Shown: positions 1 to 11,509, numbered from the stretch's first letter. The stretch: DNA of 64,000 nt from Nelumbo lutea (GCA_022828595.1 JAKGHH010000005.1:52757655-52821654); one strand, 5' to 3'. Numbers and translations are program-made. Notes: generated from the sequence alone by a model not told the origin.

Positions 1-350
1 TGAAAGTGTCTACATGAACCTGATCCACCCAATCGATTGTTAGGTCAATAGACATATGAATATAAGTGAAAGAATTTTTGGGCCGAAAGAAATAAGATCA
101 ACACCAAACAAGCACTATATATATAAATATATATATTAATGAGTCAATAATGGGTAAAAGACTTGAACCTCCCCTAATTTTTTCATAAATAATGAAGCAT
201 CCCCTCTTTTTTCAAAATGGAATAAGACCTCCCATATTAAGTCATATTATGGGACAATAACCTCCCATCATTAGTAATTCATCAAAATCTGTTAAAATGT
301 GGTAGCATATGTGAGTTTATTTTTTTGGAAAAATCTAATTTTGCTCTTTA

Positions 351-507
351 GGCTCTGTTTGGAAGGAGTACAAATGCAAATATGTAGAATGCAAACTGAA
401 TTTTATGAACCCTTTGCAAACTGAATTTTATGAACCCTTTGTATGTATTTGCATTGTACATATTTTTATTTGTACTCTTTGCAAACTGAATTTTATGAAC
501 CCTTTTA
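351..507. mobile_element. Tourist-like MITE with internal tandem repeat
   Basis: It starts GGCTCTGTTTGGAAGGAGTA after TTA and matches the left end of the MITEs at 1858 and 2075. The right part keeps ATTTGTACTCTTTG, but the terminal inverted repeat is replaced by copies of a 26-bp unit (GCAAACTGAATTTTATGAAC followed by CCTTTG) found at about 391, 416 and 480. The right border is uncertain. Confidence 0.55.
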
Positions 508-944
508 GCAATTCAAATCATACTCCTGTCATTTTTTATTGTGCTGTTTAACTCCACAACAAGCACAAATTTCATTTCTAAGATTTCTGCTATAAATTGG
601 AGAAGCCAATTGAGGCCACCATGCTAAAACCTGTTCTTTGCAACATTGAATTCAAAGTTCTGGCCACTTGGGTTTATTTTCTTAGTTGGGTTAGTGGTGG
701 AGAAGCCAATTAAGGTTAGGGCCTTAAGTTTGGATTGGGGTTCCATTTGACAAATGATTTTAAGTTAAAAGCTCGCAAAGGGGTATCCAATGGAAAGTTG
801 GTTGTGTTAGGTGAGAAGAATAAACAGGAATTGACGTGTGGAGGTCTCAATGATATCAGGTGCGATAAAGGGACTACAATGTGCTTAATTAAGTTTAATG
901 AAATGATGGTGATGAGGACGGATTTGGCCCTCCAATTATATCGT
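508..944. other. Interior of the Mutator-like element, unassigned
   Basis: No recognised gene. An open frame of 72 codons runs on the plus strand from 735 to 953 but resembles no family I know. The phrase GAGAAGCCAATT occurs twice (about 601 and 700). The base composition is less AT-rich than the spacers, so a captured host fragment is possible but not shown. Confidence 0.3.
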
Positions 945-1690
945 GGCACCTAGCACTTACGGACAGCCTGGCACTTATAGGCAGCTTGCCATCATGTAGC
1001 CCGATACTTTATAGGCAATTCGCCACCATGCAGCACTTATAGGCAGCTCGCCACTAGGCAGTTCGCCACCATGCAGCCTGACACCTTACAGACAGCTCAC
1101 TTCCAAGTCAGACTGACCACCGCATGACAACCCCGAGGAGCTCACCACCGTACCCCACATTTCACGGGATTATGACTTGTAACGGCTATGGTGGCATTAT
1201 TCCCACCTAACACGAAAACAGGTCCCATCACAGCGGGAATCCAGGAACTGCTCCACCAAACCTGCGAGATCTCCAGTATATAAAGACCCCACCCTCGAGG
1301 AGCGAAGGTAGGCAAAATGAGGATGAGAAAAAATGAGAAAAATGAGGAGAGAGGAGGAAAAAGAAAAGGGTGCTCTCTAGCTCTCTAGCTCTCTCATTCT
1401 CTAATATCATTTTCAGCTCACTACTGTGTGCTAACTTATCCATTGGAGTGTCCCCGTCGGGTAAACACCCCCGGGTTCTCTAATTCAGTTCCTGCAGGTT
1501 CCTTAGCTCCCGTCATTGCTGGTGGCCAGATCATCTCCTATAGGGAAGATGAGTTCCTCAGTTCTCACCATCTACAAAGATGAGCATATCATCTCCAGCT
1601 CGGGAGCAGCCAGGTTGCACTACGACAGGGAGCTCTACTTTAGCCCCTGAGTCATCGGCCAAAAAATGATACGTGATCAGAAGCGGTTAC
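945..1690 (+). mobile_element. Solo or remnant LTR of a Gypsy element
   Basis: The segment has the layout of a plant Gypsy LTR read on the plus strand: a promoter with a TATA box (GTATATAAAGACCCC, about 1276-1290), a purine-rich leader, CT-rich repeats, and an R-U5-like stretch (CATTGGAGTGTCCCCGTCGG, then AACACCCCCGGG). The 5' part (945-1085) is made of imperfect repeats of about 20-40 bp built on GGCAGCTCGCCACCATGCAG. No internal coding region or primer binding site follows, and I found no convincing 5-bp target duplication, so the borders are approximate. It lies inside the Mutator-like element. Confidence 0.6.
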
Positions 1691-1857
1691 ATCAGACAGG
1701 TTTGAATCAATTTAGGATTTTTGTTTTGATTTGAATAATTATTTATATTATTTGAGTAAGGATTAAACACCAAAAAATGATCTCCCCTAAAGTTGCATAA
1801 ATGTGTATATTAATTCCTATGTAAATAAATCAAGTCCCTTCTAACTTTATAATTTAA

Positions 1858-1976
1858 GGCTCAGTTTGGAAGGAATACAAATACAAATATGTAGGGTGCA
1901 AATCTTTGTATTTTGTATTGTTTTCTATGTATTTGTACTGTACATATTTGTATTTGTACTCTTTCCAAACTAAGCC
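1858..1976. mobile_element. Tourist-like (PIF/Harbinger) MITE, 119 bp
   Basis: Near-perfect inverted repeats of about 35 bp: the left arm begins GGCTCAGTTTGGAAGGAATA and the right arm ends CTCTTTCCAAACTAAGCC. It is flanked by the 3-bp repeat TAA (1855-1857 and 1977-1979), the target size of PIF/Harbinger elements. Confidence 0.85.
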
Positions 1977-2012
1977 TAAATATCTGTTTTTTAACTCTAT
2001 TTTCAGTTGCAA

Positions 2013-2057
2013 ATGGCTTCTTCTAGATCAATACTAAGCAACGCCCCCAGAAATCTT
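2013..2057 (+). other. Gene-like 5' exon scrap inside the Mutator-like element
   Basis: A polypyrimidine tract ending in an acceptor-like CTCTATTTTCAG is followed by ATGGCTTCTTCTAGATCAAT, reading MASSRSILSNAPRN before a T-run and the next MITE. It looks like the start of a plant organelle-targeted or general host protein, but 15 codons are too few to name it. It could be captured DNA or chance. Confidence 0.2.
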
Positions 2058-2074
2058 TTTTTTTTTTATTCTAT

Positions 2075-2179
2075 GGCTCAATTTGGAAGGAGTACAAATA
2101 CAAATATGTACAATACGAATACATACAAGATAATACAAAATACAAGGTTTTGCACTATATACTCTTTCCAAACTGAGCC
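2075..2179. mobile_element. Tourist-like MITE, 105 bp
   Basis: Same family as the MITE at 1858. The left end is GGCTCAATTTGGAAGGAGTA and the right end CTCTTTCCAAACTGAGCC. It is flanked by TAT on both sides (2072-2074 and 2180-2182). Confidence 0.85.
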
Positions 2180-2466
2180 TATATGAATCTTTTATTTTAA
2201 TCTTCTTTTTATTCCAATCTCTCTGAAATACTGGTTGGGAAAGTTTTTGGATGGGTCAAGACAAAACAACCAAAAAAAAAATTTTTTGCAAAAGAGATTT
2301 TTCTGCTTTGAAAATATAAAGTAGTAAGTATAAAAAAGAGTTTTTAATGATTCTATTAGATATAACTCTCACACGGGAGGTCTTAGTCCAATTTAAAAAA
2401 AGAGAGAATATTTCAGTATATTTATAAGAAAACTCAGGGGAGTTAAGTCTTTTACCCGTCAATAAC

Positions 2467-3099
2467 TGGTCGCTTCCACATTAGTTTAGAGCTGAAAGAG
2501 CCTTGTGTCAAATAGGGCTACAATATAGGTCAAATTAGATAAAATTAATTATTTCAAGCTTCATGGCTTGTTCAACCTTACGGGCTCGGTCTCTTCGACC
2601 TCAACGAAGAAAAACTGGGTCCCTTTTCAATACATGAAAGCTTTCTTTATCTTCCACTAGAAATGAGAAAAAAACAGAGTGGGTTTATTAGTAGGTCATG
2701 CACGACCTGAGGCTGGACCATGGATACGTCTATGCTAAGACATGAGGATCTGACTTATGTATTTTGTCACGTGTTAGATTTAGATTTGACAAATAATACT
2801 TAAAAATTGATCTAAACAAAGGAATAATATCCTTTATGATGAATATATGATTAATGATTTAGATGAATTCCATTTGATGAATTTTGATGATTGATCATCT
2901 CTTTTATTATACTATTTGATTGATTATATGGGTTGTTGGATTTGTAATAGGAATTAAAATTAAAATCATTCAGAAATAGAATTGAAATGGTCTATTCCCA
3001 TAATCTTTATTTGAAAGAATGGTTGGATCCATCTAATGGATGCCATAAAAGTTGCGGAATGGGTGGGCCAATTTCAAAAATTTCCTACCTTCTCTCAAC
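2467..3099. other. Intergenic spacer
   Basis: AT-rich DNA with no supported gene. The stretch about 2945-3010 (GGAATTAAAATTAAAATCAT, GGTCTATTCCCATAATC) resembles the bodies of the Harbinger-like MITEs at 10088 and 28492, so it may be another degraded copy. Confidence 0.4.
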
Positions 3100-4939
3100 T
3101 GGGAATCATATTCCCTAAATTTAGAATACAATATTCAAGGATCTTACTTGAACCATAATCAAACCAGATCTGTACCAAAAGATAAATGGGAGGAATATAC
3201 CTGATCCGGAGAAACAGTATCTCCCAAAGTTGGTGTTCACGCCCAAAGAATACTCCAAGATCCGTTCCTACTGAAGATGACACAGCTGTGAATGGAACAG
3301 AACCAGCAGAGTGCGTCCTACACACTGGATCCTTCACAAGAATCCTCTGGAAGTACTAAACACTGAATCTTTTTCAGTCTTTCTTGCAAGACTGATGTCA
3401 AGAACAGATTTCTTGACTTTCTTTTCTGCAAAGATCTAATCTTGCAATGGCAGATGGCGGCGGCAGGAGGAGATCTCCAAATCGAAAAAGGTTGAACTGC
3501 TTTTTCTGTTTTTCTGGAGAGTATGAATGAGAGCCCTTCTCAATTTGCAGGATATATCCTATACCTCTTCAAGGTGGTTCGAAATCTCCTCCTTTCTTCT
3601 TGATTAAGAAACCTCCTTTTTAGGAGTTATCCCAATCCAAATCAGTATTTGGATAGGGGATAATCTTAATCCTTTCTGCAGATAGAGTTAGCTTACTCCT
3701 GATCTTATCAGGAGGTTACCAGATTCAAATCTAATTTGAATTTGGTCTCTAAGAGTGGATAAGGCTAAAGGCCCAATCCTTTTACTAACTTTAATCTCAA
3801 ATTCGCCCCATGGATGGGTGATCATATCAGCCCACCTCGAAATGGGCTTTTGGCCCATTAAGTGTTCAGTGTCTAATTACTTTCCAATCTGCTGCCCAGT
3901 TGGGCTTCTTTGTATGGCGTGGGACCCAAGCATTGATCTACACACCAGCCACATGGGTTCGGCCCAACCTCTAAAACAAGGCCCAGCCGAATTCACTGAA
4001 AAACTCAATGAACCCCTTGAGTCCATCATATGGACCCTATGGGCCCAACACTTACATTAAGTGGTCCCTGGGCCAGCCATCTTATAAAAACCCAGGGACT
4101 GTGGGCAGGTGCAAGATTAGCCCATCAGGTATTATCCTCAATGGTCTTACACTTAACCTCTCAGTCCTTAATGATCAAGCACTGCCCGACAAGAGAGGAC
4201 CTCTCCCTCGGCTGCAAGGAACAGTGCCGCACTCTCCTCTCACATGGATCCCGGGAATTAAAATCATTTGCAAACAATTCAAAACCGTACATATATATAT
4301 ATATAAATATATTAATTTTGCAAAACAAAATTCCAACGATTGAAATCAACTGCCGGCAGTTTGGTTTCCATCAGAGAGAGTGCATTCCTGATCATTACCC
4401 TTTGTCCGACAAAGTGGCTGATTCTGTCACTGTGATCATCCACTCAGATGAATTCTCAAACTGCCCCAACATACCCAGGTTTTGATCCCCGCTAAGGATC
4501 TCACTGATTGGCATATCAAAGGCAGCCTGATCCAACACCTAGTGAAGTGTCAAAATCGAGTCTAGGGGTCAGGTGTAACTTTCCAGTTTTGCCCATCTAT
4601 CTCCAAGGTCCAGGGCAATACTGGAAATCTGGTCCGGTTCAAGGATTCAAGTAATCCCATACTGCATGTGCCTTGGGTCTTACCCTGATGGCTGAGACAG
4701 GCCATCCCAACACTTGGTGGCACACCAGTATCAGCCTTGGCAGGATAAATCTCCCCAGACTTATCCAACGGCTGTGAACATTTAAAACTAACATGAGTCT
4801 CTATAAATGTCCAGTTTTAGGGTTTTACACAGAATTAAACCAAACAACATGAATCAAACATGCACTTTATTTATTTCCACTAAATAACAAAAGTACATCA
4901 AATCAGATTGAAGCTAAGGGCATACAAAACTGTCTAACA
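3100..4939 (-). repeat. 3' LTR of the Copia element (full length, 1840 bp)
   Basis: Read on the minus strand it starts TGTTAGACAG and ends ATGATTCCCA, i.e. TG...CA. It is preceded by a polypurine tract (AAGTGGGAGC, about 4940-4949 on the plus strand). Except for an internal deletion in the other LTR, it matches 8693-10087 almost base for base. Open frames inside it, such as 3755-4060, recur identically in the other LTR and are not genes. Confidence 0.92.
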
Positions 4940-4953
4940 GCTCCCACTTGCAC

Positions 4954-5475
4954 TTAGGTCCAATCTGGTACAAGCCGGAGTCCCATACTTTCCACGTGTT
5001 TCTCAAACACCTTCTGTGCCAATGGCTTAGTCAATGGGTCTGCCACATTATCCGCTGATGCTTCCTTCTGAATCAGGACGTCCCCTCTACCAACGATCTC
5101 CCGCAGTACATGGTACTTTCTCTCGATGTGCTTCGACTGCGAGTGAGCCCGAGGCTCTTTAGCCTGGGCGATCGCTCCATTGTTGTCACACAACAACAGG
5201 ATGGGAGATGTGCTGGATGGAATCTCTCCCAATTCGTGTATGAACTTCTTCATCCACACGGCTTCCTTGGCAGCTTCACTTGCGGCAATGTACTCGGCCT
5301 CGGTTGTGGAGTCTGTAGTGGACCCCTGTTTGCTGCTTTTCCAGCAAACAGCACACGATCCTATCGTGAAAACATACCCAGATGTAGACTTTCTATCATC
5401 TGGATCCGATTGGAAATCGGCATCGGTATACCCTAGAACTTGCAGTGAACTACCATCGAATACCAGACAAAACTC
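4954..5475 (-). pseudogene. Copia RNase H, out of frame with RT
   Basis: C-terminal part of the Copia polyprotein. Visible motifs include GYTDADFQSD, then STTEAEYIAASEA, then ADPLTKPLAQ near the end: the usual RNase H acidic residues and tail of Copia pol. It is one frame off the RT segment; the shift lies at an A-run (about 5474-5482, AAAAAGAG on the coding strand), so a single-base indel is the simplest explanation. The stop is followed within about 15 bp by the polypurine tract and 3' LTR. Confidence 0.88.
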
Positions 5476-6607
5476 TTTTTGTCCTTCGAAGGTATTTGAG
5501 TATGTTCTTCACAGCAGTCCAATGCTCCTGCCCTGGGTTTGCCTGGAATCTGCTTACCACTCTCACCGCCTGAGCAATGTCAGGGCGAGTGCACAGCATG
5601 GCATACATGATGCTCCCTACGGCTGAGGCATAGGGAACGTCTCTCATGCTCTCAATCTCCTCAGAAGTCTTGGGAGACATCTTCTTGGAGAGAGTGACTC
5701 CGTGCCTGAAAGGAACGTTTCCTTTCTTGGAGTTCTCCATGCTGTACCTCTTGACAATTTTGTCAATATAAGCAGCCTGCGATAATCCAATTATCCGCTT
5801 CGATCTATCTCTATAGAGTCGAAGACCTAGTATGTATGAAGCTTCTCCAAGATCTTTCATGGAGAACTGCTATGATAGCCATACCTTGACCGAAGTCAAC
5901 ATTCCTACATCATTCCCAATGAGTAGGATATCGTCCACGTACAACACCAAAAAGGTGATCTTATCCCCACTGGACTTCCTGTAAACACAGGGCTCATCCG
6001 GATTCTGCTCAAAGTCAAACGTTTTGACTGCAAAATCAAAACGGATGTTCCAACTCCTAGAAGCCTGCTTAAGTCCATATATGGATCTATTAAGTTTACA
6101 TACCATGTGTTCCTGACCAGCAGCAATGAAGCCTTGCGGCTGCTGCATGTAGATATCTTCACTAAGATCTCCATTCAGGAACGCGGTTTTGACATCCATT
6201 TGCCAAATCTCATAGTCATGGTACGCTGCTACAGCTAGCAGGATCCTAATGGATTTAAGCATGGCCACGGGCGAAAAGGTTTCCTCATAGTCGATGCCTT
6301 CTTTCTGAGTATACCCTTTCGCCACCAAGCGAGCTTTAAAGGTCTCAATCCTGCCATCGGGGCCCTTCTTCCTCTTGTAGATCCATTTGCAACCAATTGC
6401 TTTTACCCCGGGGGGCGGATCCACTAGAGTCCAGACTCCATTGGTCGCCATTGAGTCCATTTCAGCCCTCATGGCCTCCACCCACTTCTGGGAGTCTATG
6501 TCTAACATAGCTTCCGCGTAAGTCACTAGAGTCCAGACTCCTGAGCTTTCCTCATCAAGAACTATTTCCTGACGATGGGTGTCCAGGATGTAATCGGATT
6601 CTAAGAA
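5450..6607 (-). pseudogene. Copia reverse transcriptase, one internal stop
   Basis: Same reading frame as the gag-integrase segment. It starts just after a TAG (6608-6610) and contains [23 protein letters not shown], the palm motif [11 protein letters not shown] and the catalytic YVDDIL around 5930-5945. A TAG at 5870-5872 interrupts it before QFSMKDLGEASYILG; related elements have lysine there, so an AAG to TAG change is likely (inference). The connection domain runs to the frameshift near 5478. A 17-bp phrase encoding GVWTLV occurs twice (about 6423 and 6525), apparently a local templated duplication. Confidence 0.9.
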
Positions 6608-8681
6608 CTAGGCGTTTCGACTGCAAAACACTTTCTGCTCACTCGGGTCATAGAATAGATAACCCATCGAATCCTTTGGGTAGCCTATAAACAGGCAACG
6701 ACTGGTTTTAGATTCCAACTTGTCTGCACTTGTTCTTTTAACGTGTGCAGGACAACCCCAAATCTTCAAGTGTCTTACACTTGGCTTCCTTCTGGTCCAA
6801 AGTTCATATGGAGTTTTCGGAACTGATTTGGTTGGAACCCGATTCAGCACGTGGATAGTAGTCTCTAATGCGTATCCCCAAAAGGATGTGGGTAATTGTG
6901 AGCGTACGAGAAGTGACCGGACCATGTCTAACAAGGTCCTATTCCTCCTCTCTGAAACACCGTTGAGTTGAGGTGTAGCAGGAGGAGTTAATGGTGACAC
7001 TATCCCATTGGCCTTTAAGTAGTCCCTGAATTCGTCAGAGAGATACTCGCCACCTCGATCTGATCGAAGGGCCTTAATTTCTCTCCCTAACTGTTTCTCG
7101 ACTTCCTGTCTGAACTCTTTGAACTTTTCAAATGATTCAGACTTATGTCTCATTAGGTACACGTAACCATATCGTGAAAAATCATCTGTAAAGGTGATGA
7201 AGTACACGTGTTGATTCCGTGTCCTAACACTCAGGGGACCACATACATCAGTATGTATTAGGTCAAGTGTGCCTTCAGATCTTTCAGGCTTATCGTCAAA
7301 TGGCCGCTTAGACATCTTACCTTGAAGGCAAGGTTCACAAGTGGGAAGATTTTCTACAGTTAGAAAATCCAAAGGGCCATCCTTTACCAGCCTTGTGATT
7401 CGGTCAATACAGATATGGCCAAGTCGGTAATGCCAGAGGCACGTGGGACTTACTGTATCACGATTCCTTTTCTTGGGATTTTCGACCGACGTAGTTTCGG
7501 TTAAGTTAGTTTCCAGAGAAGGATGTAGAACATAGAGACCGTTCTCTTGTTCCCCGCATGCGATGAATTTATTATTCCGTTTAACAGTAATCACATTACT
7601 AAAATAAACAGTATATCCATCAGCACACAGTTTTGAAACAAAAATTAAATTTCTTCTCAAGTTCTGTACATAAAAACAATCTTTAAGTACAAGTATTCCT
7701 TCTTTAAAAACTAATTCTACGGTTCCTATTGCCGCTGCTGCAACACTTGCAGTTGTTCCCAAGAATAATGTCACTTCACCTTCACTCAACATTCTGCTAA
7801 CTTTGAACCCCTGTAGTGAGTTACACGGATGAGTTGAAGCCCCGGAGTCAACACACCAGGACACAGAAGTAACTAACATGTTAGTTTCTATGACACAAGT
7901 TTCGATGTTACCTTTCTTAGATTCCAGGTAGGCATGACAATTCCTCTTCCAGTGGCCGGTCTGCTTGCAGAAGTGACAGACATCAGATGCCTTGTTCTTC
8001 TTCTTCTTCTTAGGATTGGTAGCCTTCTTCTGAGGCTTCTTTGCCTTTCTCTTTTTCTTGCCCGATTTGTTAGCTTCAGCAAGCATAACCACAGGCTCAT
8101 CCTTCTTGAGTAGATCCTCGGCTCTCTGCAACATATTGCTGAGTTCCTGGACGCTGACATTCAGCTTATTCATATTGTAGTTCATTGTGAACGCATTGAA
8201 GGAAGAGGGCAAAGAATTGAGGATGGCATCCACTTGCGTGCCAAGATTTAGCCCGGATCCAAGAGCTTCAAGTTCGTTAATGTAACCCATCATCCGAAGA
8301 CAATGGTCATGAACTTTCTGCCCTTTGGTCATCTGCGCGGTCATGAACAATTTCAGGACCTTCTGTCGAGTAGAACGGTTCTGCTCTTCATACATTGTTC
8401 TTAGGTTGTCCAATATGTCCTTGGCTAGTTTGATCTGATCGAACTGCCTCTGTATTGAGTTGTCTAATGAGGCAACGACAAAGCAGCGGGCTAGGGAGTT
8501 CTTATCCTCCCACTCTTGGTAGTCCCTCCTCCGGGCCTCAGAAGCCCTATCACCCGGACGTTCTGGTGCAGGATTTTTCACTACCTTGTCTAACTTTTCA
8601 GAAATTAGGACCAACATAAGATTTCTGTACCAGTCGGCATAGTTTGGGCCCTTTAGCTTGTTATCGTCTAGAAGCTTTGCA
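6608..8681 (-). pseudogene. Copia gag, protease and integrase, start missing
   Basis: A 669-codon open frame from the first Met at 8617 down to the TAG at 6608; the frame stays open upstream to about 8692 ([15 protein letters not shown]), which is normal gag N-terminal sequence, so the true start was lost. Order: gag (UBN2-like) to about residue 200, a lysine-rich linker, zinc knuckle [14 protein letters not shown], protease WCVDSGAST, integrase zinc finger with HYRLGH and CEPC, then the DDE core: D in HTDVCGPL, D in [10 protein letters not shown] in [11 protein letters not shown]. It would package RNA, process the polyprotein and integrate the cDNA. The final codon TAG probably replaces a sense codon, since pol continues in frame beyond it. 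Confidence 0.92.
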
Positions 8682-8692
8682 ATTTTCTCAAC

Positions 8693-10087
8693 TGGGAATC
8701 ATATTCCCTAAATTTAGAATACAATATTCAAGGATCCTACTTGAACCATAATCAAACCAAATCTGTACCAAAAGACAAATGGGAGGAATATACCTGATCC
8801 GGAGAAACAGTATCTCCCAAAGTTGGTGTTCACGCCCAAAGAATACTCCAAGATCCGTTCCTACTGAAGATGACACAGCTGTGAATGGAACAGAACCAGC
8901 AGAGTGCGTCCTACACACTGGATCCTTCACAAGAATCCTCTGGAAGTACTAAACACTGAATCTTTTTCAGTCTTTCTTGCAAGACTGATGTCAAGAACAG
9001 ATTTCTTGACTTTCTTTTCTGCAAAGATCTAATCTTGCAATGGCAGATGGCAGCGGCAGGAGGAGATCTCCAAATCGAAAAAGGTTGAACTGCTTTTTCT
9101 ATTTTTCTGGAGAGTATGAATGAGAGCCCTTCTCAATTCGCAGGATATATCCTATACCTCTTCAAGGTGGTGCGAAATCTCCTCCTTTCTTCTTGATTAA
9201 GAAACCTCCTTTTCAGGAGTTATCCCAATCCAAATCAGTATTTGGATAGGGGATAATCTTAATCCTTTCTGCAGATAGAGTTAGCTTACTCCTGATCTTA
9301 TCAGGAGGTTACCAGATTCAAATCTTATTTGAATTTGGTCTCTAAGAGTGGATAAGGCTAAAGGCCCAATCCTTTTACTAACTTTAATCTCAAATTCGCC
9401 CCATGGATGGGTGATCATATCAGCCCACCTCGAAATGGGCTTTTGGCCCATTAAGTGTTCAGTGTCTAATTACTTTCCAATCTGCTGCCCAGTTGGGCTT
9501 CTTTGTATGGCGTGGGACCCAAGCATTGATCTACACACCAGCCACATGGGTTCGGCCCAACCTCTAAAACAAGGCCCAGCCGAATTCACTGAAAAACTCA
9601 ATGAACCCCTTGAGTCCATCATATGGACCCTATGGGCCCAACACTTACATTAAGTGGTCCCTGGGCCAGCCATCTTATAAAAACCCAGGGACTGTGGGCA
9701 GGTGCAAGATTAGCCCATCAGGTATTATCCTCAATGGTCTTACACTTAACCTCTCAGTCCTTAATGATCAAGCACTGCCCGACAAGAGAGGACCAGTCCT
9801 TAACCTCTCAGTCCTTAACCTCGGGTCTTACCCTGATGGCTGAGACAGGCCATCCCAACACTTGGTGGCACACCAGTATCAGCCTTGGCAGCATAAATCT
9901 CCCCAGACTTATCCAACGGCTGTGAACATTTAAAACTAACATGAGTCTCTATAAATGTCCAGTTTTAGGGTTTTACACAGAATTAAACCAAACAACATGA
10001 ATCAAACATGCACTTTATTTATTTCCACTAAATAACAAAAGTACATCAAATCAGATTGAAGCTAAGGGCATACAAAACTGTCTAACA
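8693..10087 (-). repeat. 5' LTR of the Copia element with internal deletion
   Basis: Matches 3100-4939 closely but is 445 bp shorter. The part equivalent to about 4201-4674 is gone, and the junction (about 9793-9820) carries 27 bp made of two copies of AGTCCTTAACCT-type sequence copied from just upstream (CTTAACCTCTCAGTCCTTAA, about 9747-9766). The minus-strand start TGTTAGACAG is intact at 10087. Confidence 0.92.
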
Positions 10088-10311
10088 TTATTTGGTTTAA
10101 ATAATAATGAAAATAGGAATTAAAATCAAAAGGAATAAGATTTCATTCTCAAGGGAGGGACAGGGAATGACTGTTCACTCAAATGGAGAAATGCCATTTC
10201 GAGAAAAATGAGAATAAGATTTTGATTTCATCAAATGAAACAATTAAAATCAGAATAACCCATTTCAATTCGGATTCCAAATCACTATTCCTGCAAACCA
10301 AACGGAGTCTA
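10088..10311. mobile_element. Harbinger-like MITE abutting the Copia 5' LTR
   Basis: The complement begins AGACTCCGTTTGGTTTGCAG and follows the same body as the MITE in ADH intron 1 (TTTGGAATC, ATTCC and CATTCCC runs). The other end is TTATTTGGTTTAAA, with the last bases of the inverted repeat missing where the Copia LTR begins. Confidence 0.65.
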
Positions 10312-10502
10312 AATTTTTTAGATGTCATGTCATAGTTGAACCCATAAAAAAAACAATAAATATCAAATTTGCAGAGCAATAAAACTCAACTCTTCATTTA
10401 TAGACTACTCACCATAGTAACCTTTCTTGTGCTTTTATTCAAGTGAATTATAACTTAATATTCACCATTGAAGTATTACATATGCGTGCACATAATATAC
10501 TT

Positions 10503-11509
10503 TGATGTTGCGTGATCCGGACACTCCTACCTAACAAAACCTGGCTCCTAACTGGCGACAGACGATACTTGAGAAGAAGAGGAAAGTAAAGAATTCCTGG
10601 GGAGGTCATCCGGTGGGAACACTTCGACGGTGAAGTTAGAACTCTAAGAGATTTGTAGAAAATGTAAAGAGAGAGCTAAGAATGCGAATGGCGCAAGTTC
10701 AATACATGTGCTCCTTGGGGATTGGGGTCCTTTTATATTGGAGTTCTGTCAAATCAGGCGTAACCGCCTCTGCCGCAGCCGTTACTACCAGAGCTGAGGT
10801 GGTAGGTGCAGGTAGGGTAAGGCATGCCACATCTTTCAGAAATGGCAGGCACGATGCCGCCTGACGAGGGACGTGGGTGTAGCCTCCAGATTTGGCAGGT
10901 ACTATTGTCAAGCAGATCTTTCCTGCAGATTTCCGAGCTACTTTGCACCGAGCTACCTTACACCAAGGTGCTGGGGGTGCACCGAGGTGCTTATGCTTGA
11001 AGCAGGCCTTAGGCAAGTATGGAAAGGAGTGTTAATGGTGTTGACCTGAAGTGTTTCCACTTCGGGATACCTAGCTGCAGGTCAGGGTGTTCCCTTCTTA
11101 GGAAGGAAGATCTTGGGGCTCATTGGGAGGTGCTCAGGACTCCTTGCTTGGAGGGAGCTCGGGGAGCTCCACCCTTAGAGAGAATTCGGGGTAAGCTGGG
11201 TGTCACTTCCCAGCGAGTTGCCACATCCACCGAGTTGTCCGACCAGGCTCTAGCGAGTTTGTTACGCCGAGTTATTGTCAGGCTGTCACACTGAGTTCAC
11301 TTGTACCAGGTCATGTCCACGTGTCCCCGTGCTACGAGGTCGGGCCAAATCACCCTCCATCAATTGGCCATCCACCGAGTTGTCCGACCGGGCTCTAGCG
11401 AGTTTGTTACGCCGAGTTATGGCCAGACTGTCACACTGAGTTGTCACTTGTACCAGGTCATGTCCACGTGTCCCTGTGCTACGAGGTCGGGCCAAATCAC
11501 CCTCCATCA
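10503..11509 (-). repeat. 3' LTR of E1
   Basis: On the minus strand it runs from TGATGGAGGGTGATTTGG to CAACATCA and matches 20115-21026 with scattered differences. The U3 start is duplicated: a ~147-bp unit at about 11223-11369 recurs at about 11370-11516, so two LTR starts (ends at 11362 and 11509) exist. Confidence 0.9.

Larger units (their letters stand above)
152..2457. mobile_element. Mutator-like element, 2.3 kb, with nested insertions
   Basis: The ends are long inverted repeats: the left end begins GGGTAAAAGACTTGAACC and the complement of the right end begins GGGTAAAAGACTTAACTCC. The similarity continues with indels for about 110 bp, including AAGACCTCCC in both arms. The element sits between 9-bp direct repeats GTCAATAAT (143-151) and GTCAATAAC (2458-2466), the target duplication size of Mutator elements. 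I see no transposase. The inside holds three Tourist-like MITEs, a Gypsy LTR remnant and gene-like scraps, so it is a non-autonomous, possibly Pack-MULE, element that later took nested insertions. A (TA)n tract lies just left of it (about 117-140). Ends and target duplication are seen directly; the superfamily is inferred from them. Confidence 0.8.
3100..10087 (-). mobile_element. Ty1/Copia retrotransposon, Angela/BARE (Tork-like) type
   Basis: Two LTRs (3100-4939 and 8693-10087) enclose a minus-strand gag-protease-integrase-RT-RNase H region, the Copia order. The long 1.8-kb LTR and the protein sequence fit the Angela/BARE group. The 5' leader, primer binding site and gag start codon are missing: the 5' LTR joins directly to an open gag frame at about 8682-8692. 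Two in-frame stops and one frameshift break pol. No target duplication is visible (outer flanks TCAAC and TTATT), consistent with later rearrangement at one or both ends. Confidence 0.93.

Noticed and set aside
3755..4485. Open frames of 101-151 codons, repeated at 9348-9925
   Set aside because: They lie inside the two Copia LTRs and recur with them; no domain and no reason to think they are translated.
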